Below are positions 25,550 to 33,707 of a stretch of DNA of 40,915 bases, one piece after another. The notes beneath the pieces were generated by a model. The model was not told where the DNA came from and made no database searches. It was given only the letters and a program-made list of their open reading frames with translations. Position numbers and translations under genes: made by a program. Source of the stretch: Cellvibrionales bacterium (lineage in GTDB: Bacteria > Pseudomonadota > Gammaproteobacteria > Pseudomonadales > JAHEIH01); assembly GCA_024639455.1 (NCBI GenBank), contig JAHEIH010000014.1, positions 1-40,915 of the forward strand, in the 5' to 3' direction. Within the stretch, counting starts at the first letter, position 1; every line of letters begins with the position of its first letter.

Positions 25550-26581
25550 ATGTCACGCACCTTCATTATCAGCTTATTGGCGGGCGCTTTACTGATGATC
25601 GGCAGTAGCTTGGTGATCAACGATCGTCTTCATAGCCAGGTTGAAAAGCAACTAAGCCGCATTGAATCACAACAGGCAGAAATTGCCACGCTGAAGCTGC
25701 AACGCCTGTTTAATGAAATGAAATTCAAACTTGCTCAACGCGCCAACCTCTTCAGCCCAAGCCACAGCAAAATCGAACAAACAATAAAGGCATCGCCACG
25801 TACCGATATCGCCAAACTTAAATCGCAAATGAGTATGGAGTTAGGGTTTGAGATTGATATCTTCCTTGTCAATCCCGACCTGATGGTGACAGATTCAACG
25901 TACCCACCCGATATTGGGCTCGATTTTACACAACCTTTTTTCCTGGATGCGCAAGCCGCGTTTGAGCATGCCAAACAATCTAAGAGCATCGTGCAAGGCC
26001 ACCCAACACTAGAAATTATTAGTTTGAGTTACAAAATCTATACCGTATCGATGCTTGACGATGGTAGCTTTCTCGAAGTCGGTTTTATCGACCCGCAAAT
26101 TGCAAAAATTTACAGTGCCGCACAGGATGCCATCATGACCGAGCAGGGCTTACTCAGCGTCGAGTTTTATGTCGAAGCTAATGGTGAGAGCCTGTGGCCG
26201 CTGACTCAGCTCATGACGTTTGAACCCACCGTTTCAAAGCACAGTGATAAAAGCGCCTACTTGCAATTGGTCAACGAATACCTTCAGGCACAGCATGGAT
26301 ACTTCAAGGAGCTTCCTGTCGGCGGATATCACGTGCTCAAAAGACCTGGAAAAGCTGAAGAAAGCTTTTTTTATATTGTGCTCGATGATGCCATCATGAC
26401 ACCGAACTATCACTACCGCATCATAGGCAAACTTCACGTCAAGCGTGAAACTTTTAGTTGGTGGGAAGAGCACGCCAATGCGATCGATATGTTACTAGCC
26501 TTGTTGACATTGCTACTGATTGTTATCGCACTGTGGCATAGTAGCCGCGCCAAAGTAGTCGCAGAAAGTGGCGCCGACTAG
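25550..26581 (+). CDS. Orphan membrane-anchored periplasmic sensor-like protein
   Basis: The 343-residue protein has an N-terminal helix (residues 4-23), a periplasmic part of about 280 residues and a second helix (about 313-332), the layout of a Cache-type ligand sensor: a long coiled helix (EKQLSRIESQQAEIATLK), FEIDIFLVNPDLMVTDSTYP, LEVGFIDPQIAKIYS and the end YRIIGKLHVKRETFSWW. After the second helix only 11 residues remain, so no HAMP, kinase, GGDEF or methyl-accepting domain is present. I do not recognise it as a named family. Its stop overlaps that of the convergent hybrid kinase gene. It may signal through a partner, or be a receptor whose output domain was lost. Confidence 0.7.
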   Translation: MSRTFIISLLAGALLMIGSSLVINDRLHSQVEKQLSRIESQQAEIATLKLQRLFNEMKFKLAQRANLFSPSHSKIEQTIKASPRTDIAKLKSQMSMELGFEIDIFLVNPDLMVTDSTYPPDIGLDFTQPFFLDAQAAFEHAKQSKSIVQGHPTLEIISLSYKIYTVSMLDDGSFLEVGFIDPQIAKIYSAAQDAIMTEQGLLSVEFYVEANGESLWPLTQLMTFEPTVSKHSDKSAYLQLVNEYLQAQHGYFKELPVGGYHVLKRPGKAEESFFYIVLDDAIMTPNYHYRIIGKLHVKRETFSWWEEHANAIDMLLALLTLLLIVIALWHSSRAKVVAESGAD

Positions 26582-29500
26582 GAGGCAGAGCGTTGCTTCT
26601 TGAACTCTTTCAGTCGTTTGCCGTATTCAATAAAGTTTTCTAGCGCGATATCGATTGTCAGTGGACGGGCTGACGTAAGTCGCCGAGAGATGGTTTTAAG
26701 CGGCTCATCTCCAAGCAAACTTCCTAGTGTGTTGAAATGAAAAGCCAGCGCTTGAATCGCCAATAGCTCTCCACGCGCCAAATGCATGCGCATCTCTTCT
26801 ACCAGCAACTCAAGCATAGTGTAACAAGGGACAAGCACGGCCTCTTGCCAGTCTTCTTCATTATTGTGACGCGCCAAATCCATGAAGAATTGCTTTACTC
26901 TTTCACCTTGGGTAACCGACGGCAAAGGAGCAGACTGCTCAACATGCTTCAGGTTATGCTCTGGCGAACTGAGGTTTAACTGACTCAAAACGCCCCGTAG
27001 GTGTTCGACACTCGTCGGCTTAGGAATGGCGCCATCAAACAGTAGCGCCAATTCGTCTACATTGTCTTCGCCAGTACACGCCACGATGGCGATAGACGGA
27101 TTGATTTTCTCAAACTTATTTTCACGGACGGTTTCTAGCAAATCAATACCGGTTTTGCCTGGCATTTGTATATCAGTGAAGACCAATGGGTAATTTTTTT
27201 GCTGCAAACAAACCAATGCCTCATCCACTGACTCAACCTCGTCGATCTCAGCGTTAGGTAAGCATTTGGACAACATCAAGTGTAGAACATACATGTTGGT
27301 TTTGACATCATCGACTAGCAAGATTGCCAGTTGGCCATCAGCAGGGTGAGGGCGAGGCATAGTCGCCACAAAGTCATCTACAGACTCCTCGCTAATAGGT
27401 TCTTTTTCCTTTGAGGCTTCTTCGATGACGGCCAAGGAGACTGCCGCCTGTTGGTGCTCGCTGTCTAGGGGTAAGTTAACCTCCAAACTGAAGCGTGTTC
27501 CAAGCCCATTGTCACTACTCACTAACAGCGTGCCGCCCATCAACTCAACCAACTCAAGGCTAATCGATAAACCCAGACCGGTACCGCCGAAGCGGCGTGT
27601 TGTCGAATCATCGACTTGTTTAAAGCGCTGAAAAATTTGTTTACGCTTGTCTGCCGGGATCCCAATACCACTATCTTCTACCAGGATAAGTAGGGAGCCT
27701 CCCTCACCCTCACTGATATCAACAGCCACAAAACCCTCGCGAGTAAACTTAATCGCATTACTCACTAAATTAGTAATGATCTGCATAAGCCTCGTTGGGT
27801 CACCTATTCGCTGCGGATTCACTACCTGGCAACGCCTTGGGCACTGTAAGCCAACACCTTTCTTTATGGCGGCGTCGCTGAACTGAGCATCGATGTCTTG
27901 TAATACTTGCAAGACGTTAAAACTAACATGCTCTATCGTTATCTCGCCGGCTTCAATTTTGCTGGAGTCCAACACATCATTAAGTAGATGCAGCATGTGC
28001 TTGCCGCTGCGGTGAATAATCTGCGCCTGTTCTTTTTCCAAAGGGGGGAGCGTGTCGCTATTCGCCATTAATTCAGCCATACCCAAAATACTGTTCATGG
28101 GGTTGCGCAATTCGTGTGACATATTGGCCAAAAAGTTTTGGGTGTGCCGTAGGGCTCTTTCCTGTGCAAGCTTGGCTTGCTTAGATAACCACGTGTAAAC
28201 TGCCAATGCCGCGAAAATACACAAGGCAAACCCTGTAAAAACACCTATTTGCAGCCAGGGCATCACCTTGACTTCAACTAGGCGTACTTCCCGCGCGGCA
28301 TATTCAGAAATAAGATTAGCTACGTAGTCTCGACCTAACGATGACATAGCAATTTCGATTAAATCACGAAGTGCTTCACTATGGGTTATCCACTGCATTT
28401 GAAAGTTCAATGGCTGAAACGCAGAAACGCTCAACCCTAATTTGCTAAGATGTGCTTTATTCGCCTCCCAATTGTACAAATCCATTAACAACAAATCAGC
28501 CCGACCCTTGACGACGTCTGCCACTTGGTTAAAGGGATCGCTGAGAATGATCTCGAAACGACTAAGGGATGTATCGCTTCTCACGATAGGCTCAATAATG
28601 CGGTTTATTGATAACTTTAAAGACTTAGCACTGTCGGCCACACCTTCCTTTTCTGACCTTTGTAATACCACAAAACTAGAATCCAAAACGGGTAATGAGC
28701 CATAAAGTGTGTGGTTATCTGCTAAACCAAATGGCGACCAAGATACATCACACTGACGACGAGCTACCGCAGAAGACTGAGCTGATGGGCTAGCCACAGG
28801 CAAAAAGGTGACTAATATCCCCAAGCTATCGAAAAGCGTATGTAGCACGTCGACAACCATCCCTTGAGCAATACCATTGACAAACGAATGGTAGGGGGGC
28901 AAAGCATCAGCTAAACACACCACGACAGAGTTTTCGTTACGTAACATCTGCCCCATCTCCTTAGACATTTGCCTCTGGCTTACAACTCGCTGGAGATTTA
29001 GTAACGCAGGACTGCCCTCTATTTCAGCGCCAATCGCCTCCAACAGCTCAGCCATACCTGGCGCTTGGCTATGTACCGCCAAATTCTCTGTCTTGGAGAA
29101 GGCGGGCATATCTAGGGCGATTCGAGTGTGTGTTTTGACATTAGACCAATTCAATGCATCCAAACCAACATGATTACTATTGGTAAGAATGGCCTCCACA
29201 GTACCCAGCGCCAATGCCATTTCTATATCTTGCTGACGATCAAAGACATGCACCTGTTGTGCCGGCAGATTTGCTAACAGGATGTCGAATGCTACTGAAT
29301 CAAATCCGTATAAGCCGATACTACGCTCCCCCAAATCACTCAGTTGATTAATTGGTGAAGCTCCGGCCAGATAACGGTACACATGAGGCATCGTGGTGAT
29401 GGGGTAAAAGCTATAGGAGAGCGCTCGTTCCGGGGTTTCGCTGATAAGGGCGATGATACTATTGGGATTAGATTCAAAAGACGGGTAAATCTCAGTCCAT

Positions 29501-29766
29501 GAACCACGCACCACCTCAAAAGGCAATTCAGTGCGAGCCTTAAGGTAGATGATCACATCCATTACTGCAGCATCTAAGTTATTGTTTCCATCCCCTGTCC
29601 CTGTGGAGCTAATCTGTGGTACATAAAAAGTTAACGGGCGATCTTCGGGCCAATCGATGGCAGCCTGAGACTGAGAAACCAACAGGAGACAACAGACAAA
29701 TAAAAAACTTGCCATTACAAAAGCAATAGAGCGAGGTCGTGAACTATTCAGTACAGTCAATCGCAC
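26578..29766 (-). CDS. BvgS-like hybrid histidine kinase
   Basis: The 1062-residue protein has a signal/anchor segment (14-36), two periplasmic solute-binding-type (SBP_bac_3-like) domains (about 40-270 and 275-495), a transmembrane helix (505-527), HisKA with H551 in NMSHELRNPMNSILGM, HATPase (NLVSNAIKF, EDSGIGIP and the glycine box GGTGLGLSIS 727-736), and a receiver domain with D819-D820, phospho-acceptor D865 (VFTDIQMPGKTG) and K916. The C-terminal 110 residues are helical with LAFHFNTLGSLLG (H1010): an Hpt-like helix in which the usual HxLKG reads HFNTL. The start is GTG at 29766, with AAAAAGG eight bases upstream. No separate response regulator is adjacent. Confidence 0.92.
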   Translation of the reverse strand: MRLTVLNSSRPRSIAFVMASFLFVCCLLLVSQSQAAIDWPEDRPLTFYVPQISSTGTGDGNNNLDAAVMDVIIYLKARTELPFEVVRGSWTEIYPSFESNPNSIIALISETPERALSYSFYPITTMPHVYRYLAGASPINQLSDLGERSIGLYGFDSVAFDILLANLPAQQVHVFDRQQDIEMALALGTVEAILTNSNHVGLDALNWSNVKTHTRIALDMPAFSKTENLAVHSQAPGMAELLEAIGAEIEGSPALLNLQRVVSQRQMSKEMGQMLRNENSVVVCLADALPPYHSFVNGIAQGMVVDVLHTLFDSLGILVTFLPVASPSAQSSAVARRQCDVSWSPFGLADNHTLYGSLPVLDSSFVVLQRSEKEGVADSAKSLKLSINRIIEPIVRSDTSLSRFEIILSDPFNQVADVVKGRADLLLMDLYNWEANKAHLSKLGLSVSAFQPLNFQMQWITHSEALRDLIEIAMSSLGRDYVANLISEYAAREVRLVEVKVMPWLQIGVFTGFALCIFAALAVYTWLSKQAKLAQERALRHTQNFLANMSHELRNPMNSILGMAELMANSDTLPPLEKEQAQIIHRSGKHMLHLLNDVLDSSKIEAGEITIEHVSFNVLQVLQDIDAQFSDAAIKKGVGLQCPRRCQVVNPQRIGDPTRLMQIITNLVSNAIKFTREGFVAVDISEGEGGSLLILVEDSGIGIPADKRKQIFQRFKQVDDSTTRRFGGTGLGLSISLELVELMGGTLLVSSDNGLGTRFSLEVNLPLDSEHQQAAVSLAVIEEASKEKEPISEESVDDFVATMPRPHPADGQLAILLVDDVKTNMYVLHLMLSKCLPNAEIDEVESVDEALVCLQQKNYPLVFTDIQMPGKTGIDLLETVRENKFEKINPSIAIVACTGEDNVDELALLFDGAIPKPTSVEHLRGVLSQLNLSSPEHNLKHVEQSAPLPSVTQGERVKQFFMDLARHNNEEDWQEAVLVPCYTMLELLVEEMRMHLARGELLAIQALAFHFNTLGSLLGDEPLKTISRRLTSARPLTIDIALENFIEYGKRLKEFKKQRSAS

Positions 29767-29907
29767 GTCGGCAACCTTTTTGGAATCAATATCATCTAAT
29801 ACTAAAGAAAGAGCAAGAGCTTTTATGACGTTAACACGCCTAACATTTGATTAAGAGTAAATTTTTATAAGTTCTAATTTTTATTGCGTTGCTTTGTAAA
29901 AATAGGA

Positions 29908-30237
29908 TTAACGATTGGTAAACACCGGCGACAATTCATAGGCATACCACTGCCCTACACAGTTGAGACCCTGTTCTTTCGCTTCATACAACGCGGCATT
30001 GGCTTCGTTAAATATCACGGCGGTATCCGACTCGGAATTTGGCAATACGCTGGCCACGCCCACACAGGCCGTTACCCGCTCAAGTGGACTGCCCGGATAA
30101 TCGATGGCGAAATCATACACCTGCTGACGGATGCGCTCCGCCACCCCCATTGCGCCACGAGCCGCAGTATCAGGCACAACCGTCGGTGTCTCAATATGTC
30201 GCATTAATTCAACGACAAAGTGACTTTCTGACTGCAT
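29908..30237 (-). pseudogene. Diguanylate cyclase remnant (C-terminal half of GGDEF domain)
   Basis: About 109 residues match only the second half of a GGDEF domain: VVPDTAARGAMGVAERIRQQ, PGSPLERVTACVGVASVLP, IFNEANAALYEAKEQGLNCV. Homology begins immediately after the place where the GGDEF motif should be, and the 5' side of the frame is unrelated AT-rich sequence. So the signature, metal site and regulatory domain are gone; a product, if made, could not synthesise cyclic di-GMP. No ribosome site is obvious. The flanks 29767-29907 and 30238-30436 contain no gene I can support. Confidence 0.8.
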
Positions 30238-30436
30238 GCACATTCTCAATAACTTTGTAATTAATTTGAATATAGATGCTATGCGTGAAACGTGAAATAC
30301 CAAATTGATATAAGGACTTGAATATCGATCCCCCAAGCTTCGTAAGGATTAATTTCGATCTGTTTTGTGACTTGGTTTTCACCGCCATACAAAAATTAAT
30401 TCTAATTTTTAGAACTTTAGGTCGCCAAATTTGCAA

Positions 30437-30465
30437 TTTTAACCCTTGCAACCAGGACATATAAT
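30437..30465 (+). promoter_or_regulatory. Candidate promoter of azoR
   Basis: A perfect -10 box TATAAT at 30460-30465 lies 25 bp before the ATG; the -35 position (30437-30442, TTTTAA) is weak. GGAG at 30481-30484 is the ribosome site, six bases before the ATG. Confidence 0.5.
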
Positions 30466-30490
30466 CATAGCATCACTCTTGGAGATCGCT

Positions 30491-31069
30491 ATGAACCATT
30501 TATTCATTTATACCTCTTTGCAAGGCACCAACAGCGCTTCTAGTAACTTGTTAAAACAACAAGCGGCGCGCCTTGAAGGCCAAATAACCGAGCGCGACCT
30601 GGCCGCGATGGCACTGCCCCATTTGAGTGGCGACGAAATGGCGGCCTGGAGTACGCCCGCTGAAGAGCGCAGCTCAGAACAAACCGAATTAGCAGCGCTT
30701 TCTGATAACTTGATCGGTGAACTTCGTGCCGCCGATCACGTGTACATTGCCCTGCCCATGTACAACTTTGGCATACCCAGCGTATTTAAAGCTTGGATTG
30801 ATCGCGTGGCCCGTGCGGGTGAAACATTCCGCTACACCAGCGAAGGCCCCGAGGGCTTGTTGGAGGGTAAGAAAGTTACTGTTGTGACAACCCGCGGCGG
30901 GGAATATCGCGACACCGCACTAGATGTGCAAAGCCAATACATCAAATTAGTATTGGGCTTTATCGGTCTGAACGACATTGAAATCATTTACGCAGAAGGC
31001 TTGGCCATGGGCAAGGCTGAACAAGCGATTGCCGAGGCAGCACAGGCTCTAGCGAAAACTGCCGCCTAA
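30491..31069 (+). CDS. azoR: FMN-dependent NADH azoreductase
   Basis: The 192-residue flavodoxin-like enzyme reduces quinones and azo compounds with NAD(P)H through FMN. Marks are FIYTSLQGTNSASSNLL at the N-terminus (phosphate loop), LPMYNFGIPSVFKAWIDRV (the AzoR FMN-binding motif), GETFRYTSEGPEGLLEGKK and VVTTRGGEY. The ATG at 30491 is chosen because GGAG lies six bases upstream; the frame is open 45 bp further without a ribosome site. It stands between a decayed cyclase and a PAS protein gene on the other strand. Confidence 0.93.
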   Translation: MNHLFIYTSLQGTNSASSNLLKQQAARLEGQITERDLAAMALPHLSGDEMAAWSTPAEERSSEQTELAALSDNLIGELRAADHVYIALPMYNFGIPSVFKAWIDRVARAGETFRYTSEGPEGLLEGKKVTVVTTRGGEYRDTALDVQSQYIKLVLGFIGLNDIEIIYAEGLAMGKAEQAIAEAAQALAKTAA

Positions 31070-31071
31070 AA

Positions 31072-31827
31072 TCACGACTTTAACAAACGGCTGTCTGTAT
31101 GACCGAGGACAGCCTCTCTTATTTTTGATTCCTCTATCACATCAACAGAAGATAACTGTGTCATTAACTGGCGAGCATCTTCTGTAATGGCATTCAATGC
31201 AGCCAAGACAGACGGATCGAAATCAGGATGACGTTCTATTTCAAGATTGATAATTTGCATCTGATTGAGAAGATTATTCAATATATGCTGCGCACCAAAC
31301 ATGGTCACGCGGTAGATCTTATCTTTTTCTGCCTGAATGAGTGCTTGTACCTCCAATGCATCTTGCGACAGCGCAAGCTCTTCTTTGCCTTCTCTTACTT
31401 GTCGATCAAGGCTGGAAATTTCACGCTGAGCCTGTTGCTCATCTTTCACGAATTGGCTGATATCATCGCCAGTAGTAATGAAATAGTCGCCAAAGGGCAT
31501 TGAAGTAAAGCGAAAATACTTATCTAAATTGGGAAAGTAATCAAGGTATTTGTAGGGCTGTTCGTCTTCGATAATTTTTTTCACGACGTCGAGATAGTGC
31601 TCACTGGCGCCGGCGCCGAAAATCTCATCGGTGGTTTTGCCGATAATTTCACTTACGCAACCAAATCCCCACGTTTGCAAGGTCACAGGATTGACATAAA
31701 CCAAGCGCCAATTGGCAATATCGCCATCACTGTTGCGGATAATTTTCCATATATGGACTTCGACAATGAGATTGTCGAAGATAATAAAGACGTCTTCTTG
31801 GGCGAGGACTTTGGATAGATCTGGCAT
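31072..31827 (-). CDS. PAS protein with histidine-bearing helical hairpin, no kinase domain
   Basis: The 251-residue protein has a PAS domain (about 10-125: IVEVHIWKIIR, WRLVYVNPVTLQTWGF, IIGKTTDEIFG, YFRFTSMPFGDYFITTGDD), a coiled coil (125-170) and a helical pair (170-225) with FGAQHILNNLLNQMQIINLE, H181. The H-x-L-N-N-L-L pattern resembles the phospho-acceptor helix of HisKA/HWE kinases, but no ATPase domain follows; only 25 residues remain. It could be a phospho-acceptor used by another kinase, such as the hybrid kinase 1.3 kb away, or a dimerisation module. The stop lies 2 bp past the azoR stop, on the opposite strand. The PAS call is firm, the role not. Confidence 0.75.
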   Translation of the reverse strand: MPDLSKVLAQEDVFIIFDNLIVEVHIWKIIRNSDGDIANWRLVYVNPVTLQTWGFGCVSEIIGKTTDEIFGAGASEHYLDVVKKIIEDEQPYKYLDYFPNLDKYFRFTSMPFGDYFITTGDDISQFVKDEQQAQREISSLDRQVREGKEELALSQDALEVQALIQAEKDKIYRVTMFGAQHILNNLLNQMQIINLEIERHPDFDPSVLAALNAITEDARQLMTQLSSVDVIEESKIREAVLGHTDSRLLKS

Positions 31828-31985
31828 GGCAGCCAGCTCTCAACAAGTTATTCAACATGAGCTGACCCTTGCTCGGGCACAACAAAACATGCACAACGAA
31901 TGCATCAAGCGTAGCCGCCACATTCAACATTAGCAAATGCAGCGGGGCTTTTATTGATATGCCTCAAGCGGAAGGCAACAACCGA

Positions 31986-33584
31986 CTACAGTGCGGCGTC
32001 GATAAGGCTGGCTAGATAATTGATTTTAACGGGTAGGCGCTTCATCACACGCTGCCCCACCCGCTCATACAAGGCGATGTCAGGGGCGTGCTCGGCACGC
32101 TGTAACATGACGGCCCACACGGCAAGCAGCAGCGCGTTGGCAGTGAGGTCCATAAAATCTTTAGCGCACGTCGCCGGTAACTGCTGTGCCACGAGTTTGT
32201 CAGCCATGTTGCGCCAAGTCGTCGCCGCGTTTGCCACGCTGTTGTTGCCAGTGTCTGCCGCCATTTGTTCGAGCAGCGCCACAAATGCCTGCGCGCCCTC
32301 TCCGCGCCCTAATTGGCGAGTCAGCAAGGTCATCGCGTGAACAGAGTTAGCCCCCTCATAGATACCGGTGATACGAGCATCGCGGTAAGTTTGGTCGGCG
32401 TAGTATTCGGTTAAGTAGCCGTAGCCACCCAACACATCCTGCGCCAAAGACGCCGCTTGCATGCCCGCTTCGCTACAAAACACTTTGGCGACCGAGGTAA
32501 GAAAGCTGACCAATGCTTCGTGCTCGCCACTTTCGTGAAGCACCATGATTTTAAAGGCCATGGCTCGACCACCGAGAGACAACAGGGCGATATCGTCCAA
32601 CATTTGTCGCACGATAGGCAGTTGATCAATGGATGTTGACTGCCCATTGGCGTCGCGACCTTGAATGCGCTCGGCAGCATAACTGGCTGCTATATCGTAA
32701 GCGCGGGAGGCATGGGCCACACCTTGCAGCGACACGTCAAGCCGTGCGTGATTCATCATCGCGAACATGCCTTTTAGCCCTTCACCGGGCTGCCCTATGA
32801 TCTCCGCCTGCGCGCCGTTAAAGCGCATTTGACATGTGGGCGAGGCGTGCAGCCCCATTTTTTCTTCGATACGTTCAACATTGACGGTATTGCGTGAACC
32901 ATCGTCAAGATGAGATGGGCATACAAACAGGCTTAGACCACGAGTTCCTCCGTCAGCGGTGCGCGCCAATACAAGATGAAAAATCCCGTCACTCAGATCT
33001 TGGTCACCGCCAGAGATAAAAATTTTCTCGCCGTCGATACGCCAGCCATCATCCGTCATTGTCGCTTTGGTGCGAATCGCCCCTAAATCTGAACCTGCAG
33101 CAGGCTCCGTTAAGCACATTGTTGCAACCCATTCGCCTGCAGCCAATAACGGAATGTATTTAGCGCGTTGCGCTTCAGTACCGAAATACTCAAGCACCGT
33201 TGAAGCGCCAGGGACTAACCCCAATACCATTTGCAAACTGTGATTTGCCCCAGAAAATATTTCGCTTAACACCGAATTGAGTGTAGAGCTCATGCCCTGC
33301 CCGCCGTACTCTTCGGGCAAGCACACACCCTGCCACCCGTCGGCGGCATAGCGTTGATAAACCTCTTTAAAACCCTCTGGCATCAGCACCCGGCCATCGA
33401 CAATGCGACAACCCTGCTCATCACCCACTGGGTTGAGTGGTGCCAGTTCTTGCTCGGCCACTTTGGCGTAAACCTCTACCACCTGCGCGGCCAATTCGTC
33501 ATCCCAATCGGACAACTGCTGGACACCAGCAATGTGGTTTAAACAAAAAAAGATGTCATCAACAGGGGCTTTAAAAGCTTTCAT
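31986..33584 (-). CDS. Acyl-CoA dehydrogenase
   Basis: The 532-residue flavoenzyme introduces the alpha-beta double bond in acyl-CoA. It has GWQGVCLPEEYGGQGMS, the FAD-binding CLTEPAAGSDLGAIRTKA, IDGEKIFISGGDQDL, MGLHASPTCQMRF, FAMMNHARLDVSLQGVAHAS, and GGYGYLTEYYADQTYRDAR followed by TGIYEGANSVHA with the catalytic Glu. The arrangement fits the 530-600-residue ACAD branch with an extra C-terminal domain (about residues 430-532). It follows the TonB receptor gene on the same strand, 123 bp away, and may be controlled with it. Chain-length preference cannot be inferred. Confidence 0.93.
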   Translation of the reverse strand: MKAFKAPVDDIFFCLNHIAGVQQLSDWDDELAAQVVEVYAKVAEQELAPLNPVGDEQGCRIVDGRVLMPEGFKEVYQRYAADGWQGVCLPEEYGGQGMSSTLNSVLSEIFSGANHSLQMVLGLVPGASTVLEYFGTEAQRAKYIPLLAAGEWVATMCLTEPAAGSDLGAIRTKATMTDDGWRIDGEKIFISGGDQDLSDGIFHLVLARTADGGTRGLSLFVCPSHLDDGSRNTVNVERIEEKMGLHASPTCQMRFNGAQAEIIGQPGEGLKGMFAMMNHARLDVSLQGVAHASRAYDIAASYAAERIQGRDANGQSTSIDQLPIVRQMLDDIALLSLGGRAMAFKIMVLHESGEHEALVSFLTSVAKVFCSEAGMQAASLAQDVLGGYGYLTEYYADQTYRDARITGIYEGANSVHAMTLLTRQLGRGEGAQAFVALLEQMAADTGNNSVANAATTWRNMADKLVAQQLPATCAKDFMDLTANALLLAVWAVMLQRAEHAPDIALYERVGQRVMKRLPVKINYLASLIDAAL

Positions 33585-33707
33585 AACTCAAACTCAAGGC
33601 AATACTAAAGCGTTAAACAAATACACTAGGCTTGTTTATTGTCATTCGTATATGGAAAAAGTGGCGACCTGAAGTGGGATGCCCCAAGCCGCCAATGCGT
33701 TAGACGC

